Positions 22,882 to 30,868 of a stretch of 64,000 nucleotides of DNA are shown in pieces. The DNA is from Kitasatospora mediocidica KCTC 9733 (GTDB lineage: Bacteria; Actinomycetota; Actinomycetes; Streptomycetales; Streptomycetaceae). A program made the translations under genes and the position numbers. The stretch lies in the NCBI RefSeq assembly GCF_000744225.1, contig NZ_JQLN01000007.1, positions 930,001-994,000 of the forward strand. Reading direction: 5' to 3'. The notes under the pieces are model-generated. The model made no database searches and was not told the origin of the DNA. It saw only the letters and a program-made list of their open reading frames with translations. Within the stretch, counting starts at the first letter, position 1. Every line of letters begins with the position of its first letter.

Positions 22882-23694
22882 TCAGCCCCGTCCGTTGTTG
22901 CGCAGCGCCGGATGGGCGCCGGCCGCCACCAGGTCCGCGACCGCGGCCTTCGGGTCCTTGCCGGTCACCAGCGACTCGCCGACCAGGACGGCGTCCGCGC
23001 CCAGGTTGGCGTAGGCGATCAGGTCGTGCGGGCCGCGCACGCCCGACTCGGCGATCTTGACGATGTGCGACGGGATCGCGTCCACCACGTTGCCGAAGGT
23101 GTTGCGGTCCACCTCGAGGGTCTTGAGGTTGCGCGCGTTCACGCCGATGATCCGCGCCCCGGCGTCGACCGCGCGGGCGATCTCCTCCTCGTCGTGCACC
23201 TCGACCAGCGGGGTCAGGCCGATCGACTCGGCCCGCTCGATCAGCGAGACCAGGGCTTCCTGCTCCAGCGCGGCCACGATCAGCAGCGCGAGGTCGGCGC
23301 CGTGGGCGCGGGCCTCCCAGAGCTGGTAGGCGGTGACGATGAAGTCCTTGCGCAGCAGCGGGGTGTCCACCGCCGCCCGGACCGCGTCCAGATCGGCGAG
23401 CGAGCCGCCGAAGCGGCGCTGCTCGGTCAGCACGCTGATCGCGGCGGCGCCGCCGGCCGCGTAGTCGACCGCCAGCGCGGCCGGGTCGGCGATCGCGGCG
23501 AGCGCGCCCTTGGAGGGGCTGGAGCGCTTGACCTCGCAGATCACCCGGACGCCCTCGCCGCGCAGGGCGGCCACGCCGTCCTTCGCGTCGGGGGCCTTGG
23601 CGGCCAGCTCCTTGAGTTCGTCCAGGGAGACCCGGGCCTGCCGCTCGGCGAGGTCCTCGCGGACCCCGTCAATGATCTCGTCGAGCACGCTCAC
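22882..23694 (-). CDS. trpC: Indole-3-glycerol phosphate synthase
   Basis: TrpC closes the indole ring, turning carboxyphenylamino-deoxyribulose phosphate into indole-3-glycerol phosphate. The 270-residue TIM barrel shows CEVKRSSPSKG (catalytic Glu54, Lys56), LLRKDFI, 'VNARNLKTLEVD' and the phosphate-binding ESGV and 'VGESLV' motifs. No TrpF part is fused. The start is GTG at 23694 with a G-rich stretch 7-8 bases upstream. It heads the compact trpC-trpM-trpB-trpA set. Confidence 0.97.
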   Translation of the reverse strand: MSVLDEIIDGVREDLAERQARVSLDELKELAAKAPDAKDGVAALRGEGVRVICEVKRSSPSKGALAAIADPAALAVDYAAGGAAAISVLTEQRRFGGSLADLDAVRAAVDTPLLRKDFIVTAYQLWEARAHGADLALLIVAALEQEALVSLIERAESIGLTPLVEVHDEEEIARAVDAGARIIGVNARNLKTLEVDRNTFGNVVDAIPSHIVKIAESGVRGPHDLIAYANLGADAVLVGESLVTGKDPKAAVADLVAAGAHPALRNNGRG

Positions 23695-24012
23695 GCTGGC
23701 GCCCCCATCAATCTGCTAGCCGGAAGATGCGACCGGTGGCGCCACGCCCGGGTCGACAGTGCCGACTCCGACCGCGTACGTCCGGACACATCACGTCAGG
23801 ACACGCACGTCACCATGCACGTCGAGGCCACGGTCGCGAGTCGCTCGGACCGGCGGGGATCCGATGGTGAAGCGCCCCCGTTGGCACCTCGATGGTATCG
23901 GCACCGGGGCGCACGGGGCGCATCCGCCCGGCGCGCGTCTCGCGGAGCGGACCGGACGGCGGCGGTGAGGGCCGACGGTCGTCTCGCAGGTCAGACCGGC
24001 GGCGGGCCGCCG
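23695..24012 (-). other. Spacer upstream of trpC, no gene seen
   Basis: These 318 bases separate the DUF2752 gene from trpC. No leader frame with tandem Trp codons was found on the coding strand, so a classical Trp attenuator is not supported. At 23994-24014 an imperfect inverted repeat (9-bp stem with one bulge, loop GGG) overlaps the DUF2752 stop and may be a weak terminator, flanked by the direct repeat GGTCTGAC. The trpC promoter is probably inside this stretch. Confidence 0.4.
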
Positions 24013-24453
24013 TCAGACCAGCGGGGGCGCCAGGCCGGCGCCGCCCGGGAGGTTGCGGAAGACCGTGAACGCCACCAGCAGGGCGAGCAGCGCCACCGTG
24101 CCGCGCAGCCCGAAGGCGATCCGCGGCGGCGCGCCGTTGGTCAGCGCCGCCCAGGCCCAGCGCACCCACAGCACGCCCAGCACGCCGAAGAGCGCGACCG
24201 CGAGCAGGTTGTCGTGGCAGGCGGCCGTCAGGTCGCCGTGGCTGAGCGCGTGGACGCAGCGCAGCCCGCCGCAGCCGGGACACCACCAGCCGGTGGCCTG
24301 GAGGAACGGGCAGGTCGGGTAGTGGCCCGGGGCGTTCGGGTCGACGGCCGAGACGTACAGGGTGGGCAGGGCGACGGCAGCGAGTGCGCCGAACGGACGG
24401 GCGAGGCGGCGCAGCGCGGAAAGCTCACCGGCCGAGGTGCGGGAGGCGGTCAC
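24013..24453 (-). CDS. DUF2752 family membrane protein
   Basis: The product (about 146 residues) shows the DUF2752 signature CPFLQATGWWCPGCGGLR, with its Cys-rich CPxC core, followed by a His/Asn segment (CVHALSHGDLTAACHDN) and two or three membrane segments. The function of the family is unknown. GTG 24453 is taken as start; GTG 24480 and ATG 24519 are in frame, but the last sits against a strong terminator stem and is unlikely. The gene stands at its usual place in the streptomycete trp cluster, between the HGxxPAAW-type gene and trpC. Confidence 0.82.
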   Translation of the reverse strand: MTASRTSAGELSALRRLARPFGALAAVALPTLYVSAVDPNAPGHYPTCPFLQATGWWCPGCGGLRCVHALSHGDLTAACHDNLLAVALFGVLGVLWVRWAWAALTNGAPPRIAFGLRGTVALLALLVAFTVFRNLPGGAGLAPPLV

Positions 24454-24522
24454 GGGGTTGATTCTGCACCGCCGCGTCACCCGATCGGACCCGCCGCGCG
24501 GACACTGCCGGGCGCACACACG

Positions 24523-24562
24523 CGGACCGGGGCGCGAGTCGCTCGACTCACGCCCCGGTCCG
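24523..24562 (-). terminator. Hairpin terminator between HGxxPAAW-like and DUF2752 genes
   Basis: A 17-bp stem with one mismatch (24523-24539 with 24546-24562) lies about 50 bases after the stop of the HGxxPAAW-like gene. Confidence 0.75.
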
Positions 24563-24614
24563 GGGAGAACTCACCAGCTGGTACGGGCCGCACCGGGCCC
24601 GCTCACCGGCTGGG

Positions 24615-24884
24615 TCAGGCGGTCGCGGCCTGACGGGCCTCGGCCTGACGCGTCTCGCGCGCCTCCGCCTTGAGGGCCTCCACGGCCGGGTTGGGCTGCT
24701 TGCCCATGCCCGCCATCGCCATGGCCTTGCCGACCACGCCGGCCGCGACGACCACGACCATGCCGCCCCAGAAGAGCGGCACCGAGGCCATGATCATGGC
24801 CGCGCCGCTGATGCAGAAGCCGACGAAGGCGATGGCCGAACCGGTCCAGGCGGCGACGGTGTGTCCGTGCGATGCTGCCGACAT
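24615..24884 (-). CDS. HGxxPAAW-like small membrane protein
   Basis: The 89-residue protein starts MSAASHGHTVAAWTG, a form of the HGxxPAAW motif that names this actinobacterial family, here with Val in place of the usual Pro. Two membrane segments follow (about 13-30 and 35-55), then a charged Ala/Glu/Arg helix at the C-terminus. Its function is not known. It is a regular member of the trp neighbourhood in streptomycetes, next to the Trp-associated membrane protein. Confidence 0.85.
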   Translation of the reverse strand: MSAASHGHTVAAWTGSAIAFVGFCISGAAMIMASVPLFWGGMVVVVAAGVVGKAMAMAGMGKQPNPAVEALKAEARETRQAEARQAATA

Positions 24885-25042
24885 GTGAGGGTGCTCCTTG
24901 GCTCTACGGTCCTACCGGGTTCCGGCCAGGTGGGCGCGGGCTCTCGCCCCGACCGGGCCCCGGCGGATTGTCACCCTCCATTGTTGCGGACTCTTACGTC
25001 CGCCCCAAAGCGGGGTCGGGGTGACAGCGGTCACGGTCGGTC

Positions 25043-25663
25043 TCAGCCCGCGGTGGGGTCCTCGCCGCGGTCCAGGGCCTTCCAGAAGTCGGCGGGGGTG
25101 TCCGCGGGCCCGGCCGCCGGGCGAGCCTTCGCGGCGGCGGGGGCGTCGTAGCGGGTGCCCATGGTCGGCCAGCCGCCCCCGCGCAGGACGGTCAGCAGGC
25201 CCGCCCCGGCCAGCAGCAGCGCGCCGGCCAGCGCGACCCACGGCCAGGCGCTGTGCGTCACGTGGTCGGCCGTGGTCCCCACCAGCCCGAGCTTGGTGGC
25301 GGCGGTGGCGTCCACCGTCGAGGTGTCGCCGGCCCCCAGCGCGGCGGCCACCGCGGCGCCCAGCCCCGCCAGCGCGACCAGCGCGCCGACCGCGATCCGG
25401 CCCGCCCCGCGGACGGCGAACACCGCCACCGCCGAAGCCAGCCCCACCAGCGCCAGCGCCCCCGGCAGCCCGGAGATCTCGCTCCCGGTCGCACTGACCG
25501 CCAGCTGCCCGCTGACCCGCCCCTGCGCCCAGGTCCTGCTCACCGCGGTGAGCACCAGCACGGCCCCCAGGACGGTCAGCAGCAGCATCAGCGCCAGGCT
25601 CCGCCGGGAGGAACCGGCGGCGGCGGGGACGGACGAGGCACGGGGCGGGGGAATCACGGTCAC
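25043..25663 (-). CDS. Trp biosynthesis-associated membrane protein (TIGR02234 type)
   Basis: The 206-residue protein has four hydrophobic segments (about residues 22-42, 63-82, 88-108 and 141-160) with an outside loop containing SRTWAQG, and a hydrophilic C-terminus ending FWKALDRGEDPTAG. This layout and the position behind trpE match the actinobacterial family named after tryptophan biosynthesis only because of where it is found; no activity is known. Here it is separated from trpE by the broken Uma2 gene. Confidence 0.88.
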   Translation of the reverse strand: MTVIPPPRASSVPAAAGSSRRSLALMLLLTVLGAVLVLTAVSRTWAQGRVSGQLAVSATGSEISGLPGALALVGLASAVAVFAVRGAGRIAVGALVALAGLGAAVAAALGAGDTSTVDATAATKLGLVGTTADHVTHSAWPWVALAGALLLAGAGLLTVLRGGGWPTMGTRYDAPAAAKARPAAGPADTPADFWKALDRGEDPTAG

Positions 25664-25706
25664 CCGTCCACTATCCCCCGCCCCCGCTCACCACCCCGCA
25701 CCGGCC

Positions 25707-26273
25707 CTATCGCGCGGCGTCGTCCCGGGGGAACTGACCGGTGCGGATCACGATCTCGCGACCGTCGAGCGGGACCACCAGGTCCTCACCGAAGGGCACC
25801 GCCCCGGTCTTCCGGTAGCTGCCGGTGCTCTGCGGAGCGCTGTGGACCGTGCAGACCGCCCCGGCCGGGTCGATGACCACGTAGACCGGGATACCGCACT
25901 CGGCGTAGAGCCTCAGCTTCTTGACGAAGTCGTTGTCCTGGTTGGACTTGGAGACGATCTCCAGGACGGCTTCGAGGTCGTGCCATTCGTAGCGGCCACG
26001 GCTGTTGTGCTCGGCGCCGGGGGCGACGATCGCGAGGTCGGGGGCGTAGCCGTAGAGGCTGGACGGGAAGTCGACCATGACGTTCGAGAGGATGTCACCA
26101 TGCCCTGCGAGCTGTGCCTCGATCTACGGGGCAGCCTCAAGGATGACATTCCACTGCCTCTCCCCCTGAGGGGTCAGGATGATCTTCCCGTCCGTGATCT
26201 CCACCCGGTAGCCGCGCGGGAATTGCGGATCCCCCACCAGGTCCCAGGCGCTCTCGGTGCTCATCGCGGTCAT
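25707..26273 (-). pseudogene. Uma2-family nuclease gene interrupted by an in-frame TAG
   Basis: The frame from ATG 26273 (GGAGAGG about 8 bases upstream) to the TAG at 25707 encodes a complete Uma2 (DUF820) protein of about 188 residues except for one TAG at 26124-26126, codon 50. Before it lies the typical N-terminus (GYRVEITDGKIILTP). After it lie the restriction-like catalytic elements: Asp in APDLAIV, Glu in VLEIVSKSN, Lys in KKLRLYAECGIPVYVVIDP. A C-to-T change of CAG would create the stop. Translation could restart at ATG 26078 and give 123 residues that keep the catalytic part. Uma2 genes are scattered in streptomycetes; a place between trpE and its membrane partner is unusual. Confidence 0.8.
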
Positions 26274-26314
26274 CCTCGGCGCCTCTCCGTGCGACTTCGA
26301 CGTCCTTGTGACCC

Positions 26315-27835
26315 TCAGGATACTGGCGGGCGCAGGGTGTTGGCGGTGGCGACGGCGCGTAGGACGGCAGCGGCCTTGTTGCGGCACTCGGTGTCCTCGC
26401 TGACCGGGTCGGAGTCGGCGACGACGCCCGCGCCGGCCTGGACGTAGGCGATGTTGTCGCGCAGGACGGCGGTGCGGATGGCGATCGCGGTGTCGGAGTC
26501 TCCGGCGAAGTCCAGGTAGCCGACGCAGCCGCCGTAGAGGCCGCGGCGGGTGGGTTCGAGTTCTTCGATGATCCGCATCGCGCGGGGCTTGGGGGCGCCG
26601 GAGAGGGTGCCGGCCGGGAAGCAGGCGGTCAGCACGTCGAAGGCGGTGCGGTCGGCCGCGACCTCGCCGGTCACCGTCGAGACGATGTGCATCACGTGGC
26701 TGTAGCGCTCGACGGACATGAAGTCGACCACCTCGACGCTGCCCGGCGTGCAGACCCGGCCCAGGTCGTTGCGGCCGAGGTCGACCAGCATCAGGTGCTC
26801 GGCGCGCTCCTTGGGGTCGGCGAGCAGCTCGGCGGCGAGGTCGGCGTCCTCCTGCGGGGTGGCGCCGCGGTGCCGGGTGCCGGCGATCGGATGCACCATC
26901 GCCTGGCGTCCGGTCACCTTCACCAGCGCCTCGGGGCTGGAGCCGACCACGTCGAAGCCGCCCTCGGCGGTGCCGTCCGGGCCGGGGAACCGGAAGAGGT
27001 ACATGTACGGGCTGGGGTTGGTGGTGCGCAGCACCCGGTAGACGTCCAGCGCGGAGGCGGGGCAGGGCGTCTCGAAGCGCTGCGAGGGGACCACCTGGAA
27101 CGCCTCGCCGGCCCGGATCCGCTCCTTCACCAGCTCGACGGCGGCCTGGTAGGGCGCCCCACCGAAGGGCGAACGGGCGTCGGCGGCGGCGGTCGGGGTG
27201 AAGGTGGCCAGGCCCGGGTCGACGGGCTTGCGCAGCTCGGCCTCCATCGCGTCCAGCCGGGCGACGGCGTCCGCGTGGGCCTCGTCCACGCCGCTGGCGA
27301 GGTCGTTGTGGTTGACCGCGTTGGCGATCAGCAGCACGGTGCCGTCGACGTGGTCGAGCACGGCCAGGTCGGTGGCGAGCAGCATGGTCAGCTCGGGCAG
27401 CTTCAGGTCGTCCGGGGTGAGGTTCGGCAGCTTCTCCAGCCGGCGGACGATGTCGTAGCCGAGGTAGCCGACCAGGCCGCCGGTGAGCGGCGGCAGGCCG
27501 TCGTCGTCGTGGCGCGGCGTGTGCAGCGCCTCGACGGTGGCGCGCAGCACCTGCAGCGGGTCGCCGGTGGTCGGGATGCCGACCGGCGGGGTGCCGTGCC
27601 AGCGGGCGTTGCCGTCCGGGTCGGCCGTCAGGGTGGCCGCGCAGCGCACCCCGACGAACGAGTAGCGCGACCAACTGCGGCCCTGCTCGGCCGATTCGAG
27701 CAGGAAGGTGCCGGGGCGCTCGGCCGCGAGGCTGCGGTAGAGCCCGATCGGTGTGAGGCCGTCCGCCAGGAGCCGGCGGGTGACCGGGATGACCCGCGTG
27801 TCGACGGCGAGCTTGCGGAAGGCCTCAAGGTCCAT
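26315..27835 (-). CDS. trpE: Anthranilate synthase component I
   Basis: TrpE converts chorismate to anthranilate using ammonia from a glutaminase partner; the partner is not in this window. The 506-residue product carries the chorismate-binding core: PSQRFE, 'PIAGTRHRGATPQED', 'LVDLGRNDLGRV' and 'LSGAPKPRAM'. The N-terminal half contains LLESAEQGRSWSRYSFVG, where the conserved LLES motif contributes to tryptophan feedback binding. It follows hisI by 33 bases, so histidine and tryptophan genes may share a transcript here. Confidence 0.97.
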   Translation of the reverse strand: MDLEAFRKLAVDTRVIPVTRRLLADGLTPIGLYRSLAAERPGTFLLESAEQGRSWSRYSFVGVRCAATLTADPDGNARWHGTPPVGIPTTGDPLQVLRATVEALHTPRHDDDGLPPLTGGLVGYLGYDIVRRLEKLPNLTPDDLKLPELTMLLATDLAVLDHVDGTVLLIANAVNHNDLASGVDEAHADAVARLDAMEAELRKPVDPGLATFTPTAAADARSPFGGAPYQAAVELVKERIRAGEAFQVVPSQRFETPCPASALDVYRVLRTTNPSPYMYLFRFPGPDGTAEGGFDVVGSSPEALVKVTGRQAMVHPIAGTRHRGATPQEDADLAAELLADPKERAEHLMLVDLGRNDLGRVCTPGSVEVVDFMSVERYSHVMHIVSTVTGEVAADRTAFDVLTACFPAGTLSGAPKPRAMRIIEELEPTRRGLYGGCVGYLDFAGDSDTAIAIRTAVLRDNIAYVQAGAGVVADSDPVSEDTECRNKAAAVLRAVATANTLRPPVS

Positions 27836-27868
27836 GGAAGGGGCACCGATCTCTGGTTGATGGAGGTG

Positions 27869-28252
27869 TCAGCGGGGCAGCAGAACGTCTTCGTCGAAGC
27901 AGGTCCGGGCGCCGGTGTGGCAGGCCGCGCCGACCTGGTCCACCTGCACCAGCAGGGTGTCCCCGTCGCAGTCCAGCGCCACCGACTTGACGTGCTGGAG
28001 GTGGCCGGAGGTGTCGCCCTTGACCCAGTACTCGTTGCGGCTGCGACTCCAGTACGTGCAGCGGCCGGTGGTCAGCGTGCGATGCAGCGCCTCGTCGTCC
28101 ATCCAGCCGAGCATCAGCACCTCGCCGGTGTCGTACTGCTGCGCCACGGCGGGCAGCAGCCCGTCCTCGGTGCGCTTGAGACGGGCGGCGACGGCGGGGT
28201 CGAGGGCGGTGCTGCCGGGGGCGGCGGGCACGGACGACGGTGCGGAAGACAT
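27869..28252 (-). CDS. hisI: Phosphoribosyl-AMP cyclohydrolase
   Basis: HisI opens the adenine ring of phosphoribosyl-AMP, the third step of histidine synthesis. The 127-residue protein has the expected size, the core VLMLGWMDDEAL and 'WSRSRNEYWVKGDTSGH', and the metal ligands: Asp-Cys95-Asp in ALDCDGDT and the cysteines 111 and 118 in AACHTGARTCF. No HisE domain is fused. It is separated from the rest of the histidine genes by about 13.5 kb and sits directly upstream of trpE. Confidence 0.95.
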   Translation of the reverse strand: MSSAPSSVPAAPGSTALDPAVAARLKRTEDGLLPAVAQQYDTGEVLMLGWMDDEALHRTLTTGRCTYWSRSRNEYWVKGDTSGHLQHVKSVALDCDGDTLLVQVDQVGAACHTGARTCFDEDVLLPR

Positions 28253-28347
28253 GCCGACATTGTGGCAGCCGCGGGTGATCCGGCGGAAACCCGGTGATCT
28301 GGTGGAAAGCGGCACGGCGGGAGCGCCGCTGCGCGATTCTGGTCGGC

Positions 28348-28919
28348 ATGACCACCGAGTTGCCCCAGCCGCCCGACCGGACCGGCCACCCCAGGCGCCG
28401 CGGCCGCCTGGTCGCGCTCGTCGTCGTCCTGGTGGCCGCGGGCGGTGTGGCGGCCGTGCTGCTGCGCCCGGCCGCACACCACCCCGCCGCCGCCGCGCCC
28501 CGCCGCCGTCCCCGCACGCCTCGCCGACGCCCTCCGCCAGCCCGGTCAAGCAGCTTCCCTACCCCTACTTCCCGGCCGGGACGTGCATCGACCACCCGCA
28601 GCTCAGCAAGGGGATCACCAAGGCCGAGGCGCGCCCGTGCGAGCAGTCGCACGACGGGGAGGCGATCGCCAATCCGGTGCTGCCCGAGGGACTGGCCAAG
28701 GACAGCCAGATCGGCCAGGCGCTGCTGAAGGCCTGTCAGCCGTTCGTCGACGACTGGACGGCGCGGCAGGGCGGCGGCCGGTGGTACAGCTTCCCGATCG
28801 GGCCCGACCTGGCCTTCTACCACCAGGGCCTGCGGGACGCGACCTGCGTGCTGACCGACTCCGCCGCGCAGGGCGGCGCCAAACTCACCGGACACCTCAA
28901 GGGCTACCAGGCTCCTTAG
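28348..28919 (+). pseudogene. Membrane-anchored hypothetical protein with a frameshift
   Basis: The frame from ATG 28348 gives a leader, a membrane segment (LVALVVVLVAAGGVAAVLL) and an Ala/Pro linker. At about 28485-28500 sense continues in the next frame as PPSPHASPTPSASPVKQLP, then a domain containing FPAGTCIDHPQLSKG, 'EARPCEQSHDGE' and 'LLKACQPFVDDW' up to TAG 28919. One missing C in the GCC repeat would restore a single protein of about 190 residues with an outside domain holding four Cys. It could be a recent mutation or a sequence error. The domain is of the secreted, septum-form-like kind common in streptomycetes, but the family is not certain. Confidence 0.7.
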
Positions 28920-28945
28920 GAGCAGTACGGCGCTACCCTGACGCC

Positions 28946-29599
28946 ATGTCGAACCACGCCCGCACCGAACGGCACCGTCTGGCCGACCTGCTGGCCGCGG
29001 CCGGGCCGCAGGCACCGACGCTCTGCGCCGGCTGGCGCACCCGGGAGCTGGCGGCCCACCTGCTGCTGCGCGAGCGCCGGCCGGACGCCGGGCCGGGCAT
29101 CCAGCTGCGGCAGTTCGCCGGGTGGACCAAGCGGGTCCAGGACGGCTACGCGCGGCGGCCGTACGAGCAGCTGGTGCGCGACTTCCGGGCCGGGCCGCCG
29201 CGCCTGTCGTTCTTCGCGCTGCCGGGCGCGGACGAGGCGGCGAACACGGTCGAGTACTTCGTGCACGCCGAGGACGTCCGGCGCGCGGGCGACTGGGAAC
29301 CACGGCCACTGGCAGCGGAGTTCGAGGAGGCGCTGTGGAAGCGGCTGCCGCTGCTCGCCCGCTTCGAGGCCGGGCGGCGCACCCCCGTGCGCCTGCTGCT
29401 GCGCCGCCCGGACGGACGGTTCCTGACGGTCCGGCCGCGCGAGCCGCTGACCGTACAGGTGAGTGGTGAGCCGAGCGAGTTGCTGCTCTTCGCGTTCGGG
29501 CGCGGAGCGCAGGCCCGGCTCACCGTCCAGGGGTCGGCCGAGGCGGTCACCGCTCTGGGGGCCCGCCTTCCGCTGCCGGCGGACTCCCAGGGCGACTGA
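28946..29599 (+). CDS. TIGR03085-type DinB/maleylpyruvate-isomerase-fold protein
   Basis: The 217-residue product belongs to the actinobacterial TIGR03085 group of the DinB/mycothiol-dependent isomerase fold. Marks are the start MSNHARTERHRLADLL, 'CAGWRTRELAAHLLLRERRP', the His-containing 'NTVEYFVHAEDVRRA', and a C-terminal sterol-carrier-like part ('VQVSGEPSELLLFAFGR'). Members carry a metal site and may act with mycothiol, but the reaction is unknown. It follows the frameshifted gene by 26 bases on the same strand and converges on a secreted-protein gene. Confidence 0.85.
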   Translation: MSNHARTERHRLADLLAAAGPQAPTLCAGWRTRELAAHLLLRERRPDAGPGIQLRQFAGWTKRVQDGYARRPYEQLVRDFRAGPPRLSFFALPGADEAANTVEYFVHAEDVRRAGDWEPRPLAAEFEEALWKRLPLLARFEAGRRTPVRLLLRRPDGRFLTVRPREPLTVQVSGEPSELLLFAFGRGAQARLTVQGSAEAVTALGARLPLPADSQGD

Positions 29600-29605
29600 A
29601 CCGCT

Positions 29606-29983
29606 TCAGCACAGAGGCAGCCCCGGCTCGGCCTGGTCGTTGGCGCCGCCGGAGAGGTAGACGACGTTGACCCAGACGTTCTTGTGCCCGTTGTCGTCGT
29701 CCGTCTTGGCCCACCAGTTGTTGTGGTAGCCGTTGAGGTTCACCTCCGATCCGGTGGCCTGGCAGTAGAAGTAGTTCGTCCCGGCGTGCACGCCGCCGCC
29801 CGTGGCGACGTTGTTCTCGTAGAAGGACGGCGCGTAGGTCCAGACATTGCAGTTGTACGTCCCGTCGCCGCGTGCGGTGCAGCCGTCGGACGCCTGCGCG
29901 GCGGCGGCCGGCAGCAGCAGCGTGGCCACCCCCAGCACCGCGCTGATCCCCAGTCCCGCCAGCCGCCTGTTCAACGTGCCCAT
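29606..29983 (-). CDS. Small secreted protein of unknown function
   Basis: The 125-residue product has a clear signal peptide (basic start, then LGISAVLGVATLLLPAAAAQA with cleavage expected after AQA near residue 31). The mature part of about 94 residues is polar, aromatic-rich and holds four cysteines (in DGCTARG, YNCNVW, YFYCQATG and the terminal LPLC), enough for two disulfides. No family was recognised. It lies downstream of the kinase/FHA pair on the same strand but 110 bases away, so it may have its own promoter. Confidence 0.75.
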   Translation of the reverse strand: MGTLNRRLAGLGISAVLGVATLLLPAAAAQASDGCTARGDGTYNCNVWTYAPSFYENNVATGGGVHAGTNYFYCQATGSEVNLNGYHNNWWAKTDDDNGHKNVWVNVVYLSGGANDQAEPGLPLC

Positions 29984-30094
29984 CGTTCACTCCCGTTCGG
30001 TGTGTGGTCGGTGCCGTCCCCGCCGGCCGGTCGGGACCGGCGGGGACGAGCTCCACTCTGCCGCCGGGCGGGCGGGCCGGTAACCTGACGGGCG

Positions 30095-30868
30095 TCAGGG
30101 TGGCGGGACCGCGGTCCGCAGGGCCGGGAGCAGCGCGAGGTGTTCCTCGCGCACCAGGTCGATCCGCAGCGCCAGGGCGGCCAGTGCCTCCCGCTTCCAC
30201 TCCATCCGCTGGGCCGGCTCGGCGTGCCCGGGGCGCAGCCGGAGCTTGGGCCCGGCCAGGTAGTCCAGGTGGAAGTTGACCGCCGACCGGGTGAGATCGG
30301 CGCACTGCGGCAGTGGGCGCAGCCGCACCGCGATCTGCGTCGCGGTGGGCACCGCGGCCGGGCTCGGCAGGTCCCGCAGCCGGGGCTCGCAGAGCGCGAC
30401 CAGCACCAGGAAGTACTTGGCGCTCTCGTCGAGCGCGAACAGCCGGCAGGTCGGCTCGCCACCGCCCTGGTCCTGCTGGTCGGCGTAACGGTGTTGCGGC
30501 GCATAGACGTTGAGGGCGACGAAGCCGTCCGAGGCGGGCACCAGGAGGCGGGCGAACTCGAACGGCACCGGCGCGCCGAGCCGGCGCGGGGCGACCTTGA
30601 GGTACTCGCCGCCGCCCTCGGGGTTCTCCACGACGTAGGTGGTGTCGCGGCTGAGGTTGGAGAGCAGCCAGTGGTCGGCGGTCGCCCGGATCTCGCCGGC
30701 CAGCCGGGAGACGGCCGGGTCGGCGATCGCGATGCCGGTCGGCCCGCCCGCCACCGTCCGCCCGAAGGAGGCGAGTTGGCCCGGGCCGAGTTCGAGCAGC
30801 GCCGCTCGCGGGCGGCCGGGCAGCTCGGGCGGCTGGACGAGCACGGTGTGCGCCGCGTGGTCCGTCAT
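30095..30868 (-). CDS. FHA-like domain protein coupled to the kinase gene
   Basis: The 257-residue protein has an N-terminal forkhead-associated (FHA)-like segment (about residues 35-100): 'SFGRTV', 'DPAVSRLAGEIRATADHWLLSNLSRDTTYVV' aligns with the usual Ser-Arg and Asn-Leu-Ser positions, although the family Asn at the end is Thr here. FHA domains bind phosphothreonine. The C-terminal half is helical, possibly a winged-helix part ('LTRSAVNFHLDYL'). Its ATG overlaps the kinase stop (ATGA), so it is probably made with the kinase and reads its phosphorylation. The FHA call is by pattern, with some degeneracy. Confidence 0.75.
   Translation of the reverse strand: MTDHAAHTVLVQPPELPGRPRAALLELGPGQLASFGRTVAGGPTGIAIADPAVSRLAGEIRATADHWLLSNLSRDTTYVVENPEGGGEYLKVAPRRLGAPVPFEFARLLVPASDGFVALNVYAPQHRYADQQDQGGGEPTCRLFALDESAKYFLVLVALCEPRLRDLPSPAAVPTATQIAVRLRPLPQCADLTRSAVNFHLDYLAGPKLRLRPGHAEPAQRMEWKREALAALALRIDLVREEHLALLPALRTAVPPP

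Noticed and set aside
23695..24012. A Trp leader peptide and attenuator before trpC
   Set aside because: No short frame with consecutive TGG codons and no competing hairpins were found on the coding strand.
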